This document shows, one piece after another, positions 62,322 to 64,000 of a stretch of DNA of 64,000 nucleotides (positions within the stretch are counted from its first letter, which is position 1; every line of letters starts with the position of its first letter). The stretch is from Alviniconcha marisindica. Lineage: Eukaryota; Mollusca; Gastropoda; Provannidae. The translations under genes were made by a program, and so were the position numbers. Where the stretch lies: NCBI GenBank assembly GCA_018857735.1, contig JABMCL010000546.1, positions 62,001-126,000 on the forward strand. The letters run 5' to 3'. The notes beneath the pieces are model-generated. The model made no database searches, was not told the DNA's origin, and saw nothing but the letters and a program-made list of their open reading frames with translations.

Positions 62322-63275
62322 TTCTTGCTTGTAGGCATGGCAGACCTCTGTCAGTCGACGCTCTTGCTTGTAGCATGGCAGATATCTGTCAGTCGACACT
62401 CTTGTTTGTAGCATGGCAGACTTCTCTGTCAGTCGACACTCTTGCTTGTAGGCATGGCAGACCTCTGTCAGTCGACACTCTTGCTTGTAGCATGGCAGAC
62501 CCTGTCAGTCGACACTCTTGCTTGTAGCATGGCAGACCTCTGTCAGTCGGCATTCTTGCTTGTAACATGGCAGACCCCTCTGTCAGTCGACATTCTTGTT
62601 TGTAGCATGGCAGACCTGTCAGTCGACCCTCTTGCTTGTAGCATGGCAGACGTCTCTGTCAGTCGACGCTCTTGCTTGTGGCATCGCAGCTGTCTCCGTC
62701 ACTCGACGCTCTTGCTTGTAGGCATGGCAGACCTCTGTCAGTCGACACTCTTGCTTGTAGCATGGCAGACTTCTCTGTCAGTCGACACTCTTGCTTGTAG
62801 CATGGCAGACTTCTCTGTCAGTCGACGCTTTTTGTGCATGGCAGACTTCCCTGTCAGTCGACACTCTTGCTTGTAGGCATGGCAGACCTCTGTCAGTCGA
62901 CACTCTTGCTTGTAGCATGGCAGACCTGTCAGTCGACTCTCTTGCTTGTAGCATGGCAGACGTCTCTGTCAGTCGACGCTCTTGCTTGTGGCATCGCAGC
63001 TGTCTCCGTCAGTCGACGCTCTTGCTTGTAGGGATGGCAGACCTCTGTCAGTCGACACTCTTGCTTGTAGCATTGCAGACTTCTCTGTCAGTCGACCCTT
63101 GCTTGTAGCATGGCAGACTTCCCTGTCAGTCGACACTCTTGCTTGTAGGCATGGCAGACCTCTGTCAGTCGACCTCTTGCTTGTAGCATGGCAGACCCGT
63201 CAGTCGACCTTTGCTTGTAGCATGGAGACTTCTCTGTCAGTCGACGCTTTGCTTGTAGCATGGGAGACTTCTTGT
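62322..63275. repeat. 40-bp satellite (right arm)
   Basis: Mirror of 59133-60097 with the same order of variant units. Confidence 0.95.
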
Positions 63276-63464
63276 CATCACTTTTTTTTTGCTTTTTTTT
63301 GGGGTGTGTGAGTTGGTGTTTTTGTTGTTTGTCGTCGTTGGGTTTCATTTTTAGGAAAAGGTTTTAATTTCTCTGGTGGAGGTTATGTACTTTTTATTAT
63401 TCGCACGTGATGAGAGATTACGTGGGCGGTTTTGTTTTGTGGGTCTTTGAGCGAAAAAACTCCA

Positions 63465-64000
63465 TTGTGTGTTGATTTATTACTCCTTTTGGACAACTCC
63501 CGGGTGTTGATTATTTTTTTACCCTGTGTGTTTTTCATATTTTGTGTTAAAATTCCCGGGGGTTGTTCATTTTCTCCCTTTGTGTGATATTTCTCCTTGG
63601 TGTTGATTCTGTTTTTTGTTGACATTTCTCCTTTGGGTTTTTTAAAACTCCCCGTGTTTGTTATTACTTTTTTGGGGACATTTACCCCCCTTTGTGTTTC
63701 ATTATTCTTTGTGTTTATCATTACTCCCTTTGTGTTATTCATACTCCCCTTTTTGTTTTTTCATTACTTCCTTTGTGTTGATTATTACTCCCTTTGTGTT
63801 GATTTTATTACTCCCCGTGTGGATCATTACTCCCTTTTGTGTTTATTCATTTATTATCCCCCTTTTGTGTGATTTATTACTGTGTGTTGATTTTTACTCC
63901 CGGGGTGTTGATTCATTTATCCCTTTTGTGTTGATTTTATTTACTCCCCTTTGTTATTTTACCCCTTTTTGTGTTATTCATTATCCCCCCTTTTGTTGAT
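63465..64000. repeat. 21-22-bp satellite (right arm, noisy)
   Basis: TTGATTCATTACTCCC-type units with many small indels; continues past the window. Confidence 0.85.

Larger units (their letters stand above)
58250..64000. repeat. Large foldback palindrome (arms about 2.8-2.9 kb)
   Basis: 58250-61185 is mirrored by 61239-64000, with a 53-bp loop. Unique flanks, the LINE fragment, the microsatellite and two satellite arrays all recur in reverse order. The right arm runs off the window. Confidence 0.92.

Overview
The window is intron-rich animal DNA, probably from a mollusc and perhaps a marine gastropod. The phylum is inferred from the deuterostome-like gene content, very heavy (CA/TG)n, (CT)n and (TA)n microsatellites, and short tRNA-headed retroposons; no species marker is visible. 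Nothing looks prokaryotic, viral or organellar.

Two genes can be read exon by exon. On the minus strand, bases 339-29624 hold the first eight coding exons of a diaphanous-related formin (DIAPH/dia). These encode 277 residues: N-terminal tail, GTPase-binding region and start of the DID armadillo repeats. The rest of the gene lies beyond base 1. On the plus strand, bases 30212-43977 hold a complete 12-coding-exon TDRD3 gene (2310 nt, 769 codons plus stop). It has the RMI1-like N-terminus with OB fold, UBA domain, RG-rich stretch, a long disordered exon, Tudor domain and C-terminal exon-junction-binding motif. Every splice junction has GT-AG ends and matching phase. The two genes are head to head, with 587 bp between start codons and CCAAT and YY1-like motifs pointing both ways. 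Human DIAPH3 and TDRD3 are also divergent neighbours, so this looks like ancient microsynteny.

The remaining sequence is introns and gene-free DNA. Bases 15-21.8 kb (DIAPH intron 2) hold a cluster of tRNA-derived SINEs with clear target-site duplications (TSDs), including two elements stacked at one target site. A 63-bp satellite there was built from the SINE tail. Tail-only copies of about 55 bp with their own TSDs occur at 25.7 and 37.2 kb. Minisatellites press against several splice sites (bases 447, 36529, 39303) and a (TG)n tract follows the exon 4 donor at 10323.

Beyond TDRD3 (44-64 kb) I see no recognisable gene. There is a 63-bp minisatellite, a poly(C) block (46 kb), more SINEs (48 kb), a duplicated (CT)n segment (49 kb), an inverted duplication of about 1 kb around a LINE 3' end (52.2-55.7 kb), a 43-bp repeat (56 kb), and a foldback palindrome of about 5.7 kb (58.25-64.0 kb) that may be an assembly artefact. 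Many homopolymer irregularities after about 57.5 kb suggest low consensus quality.
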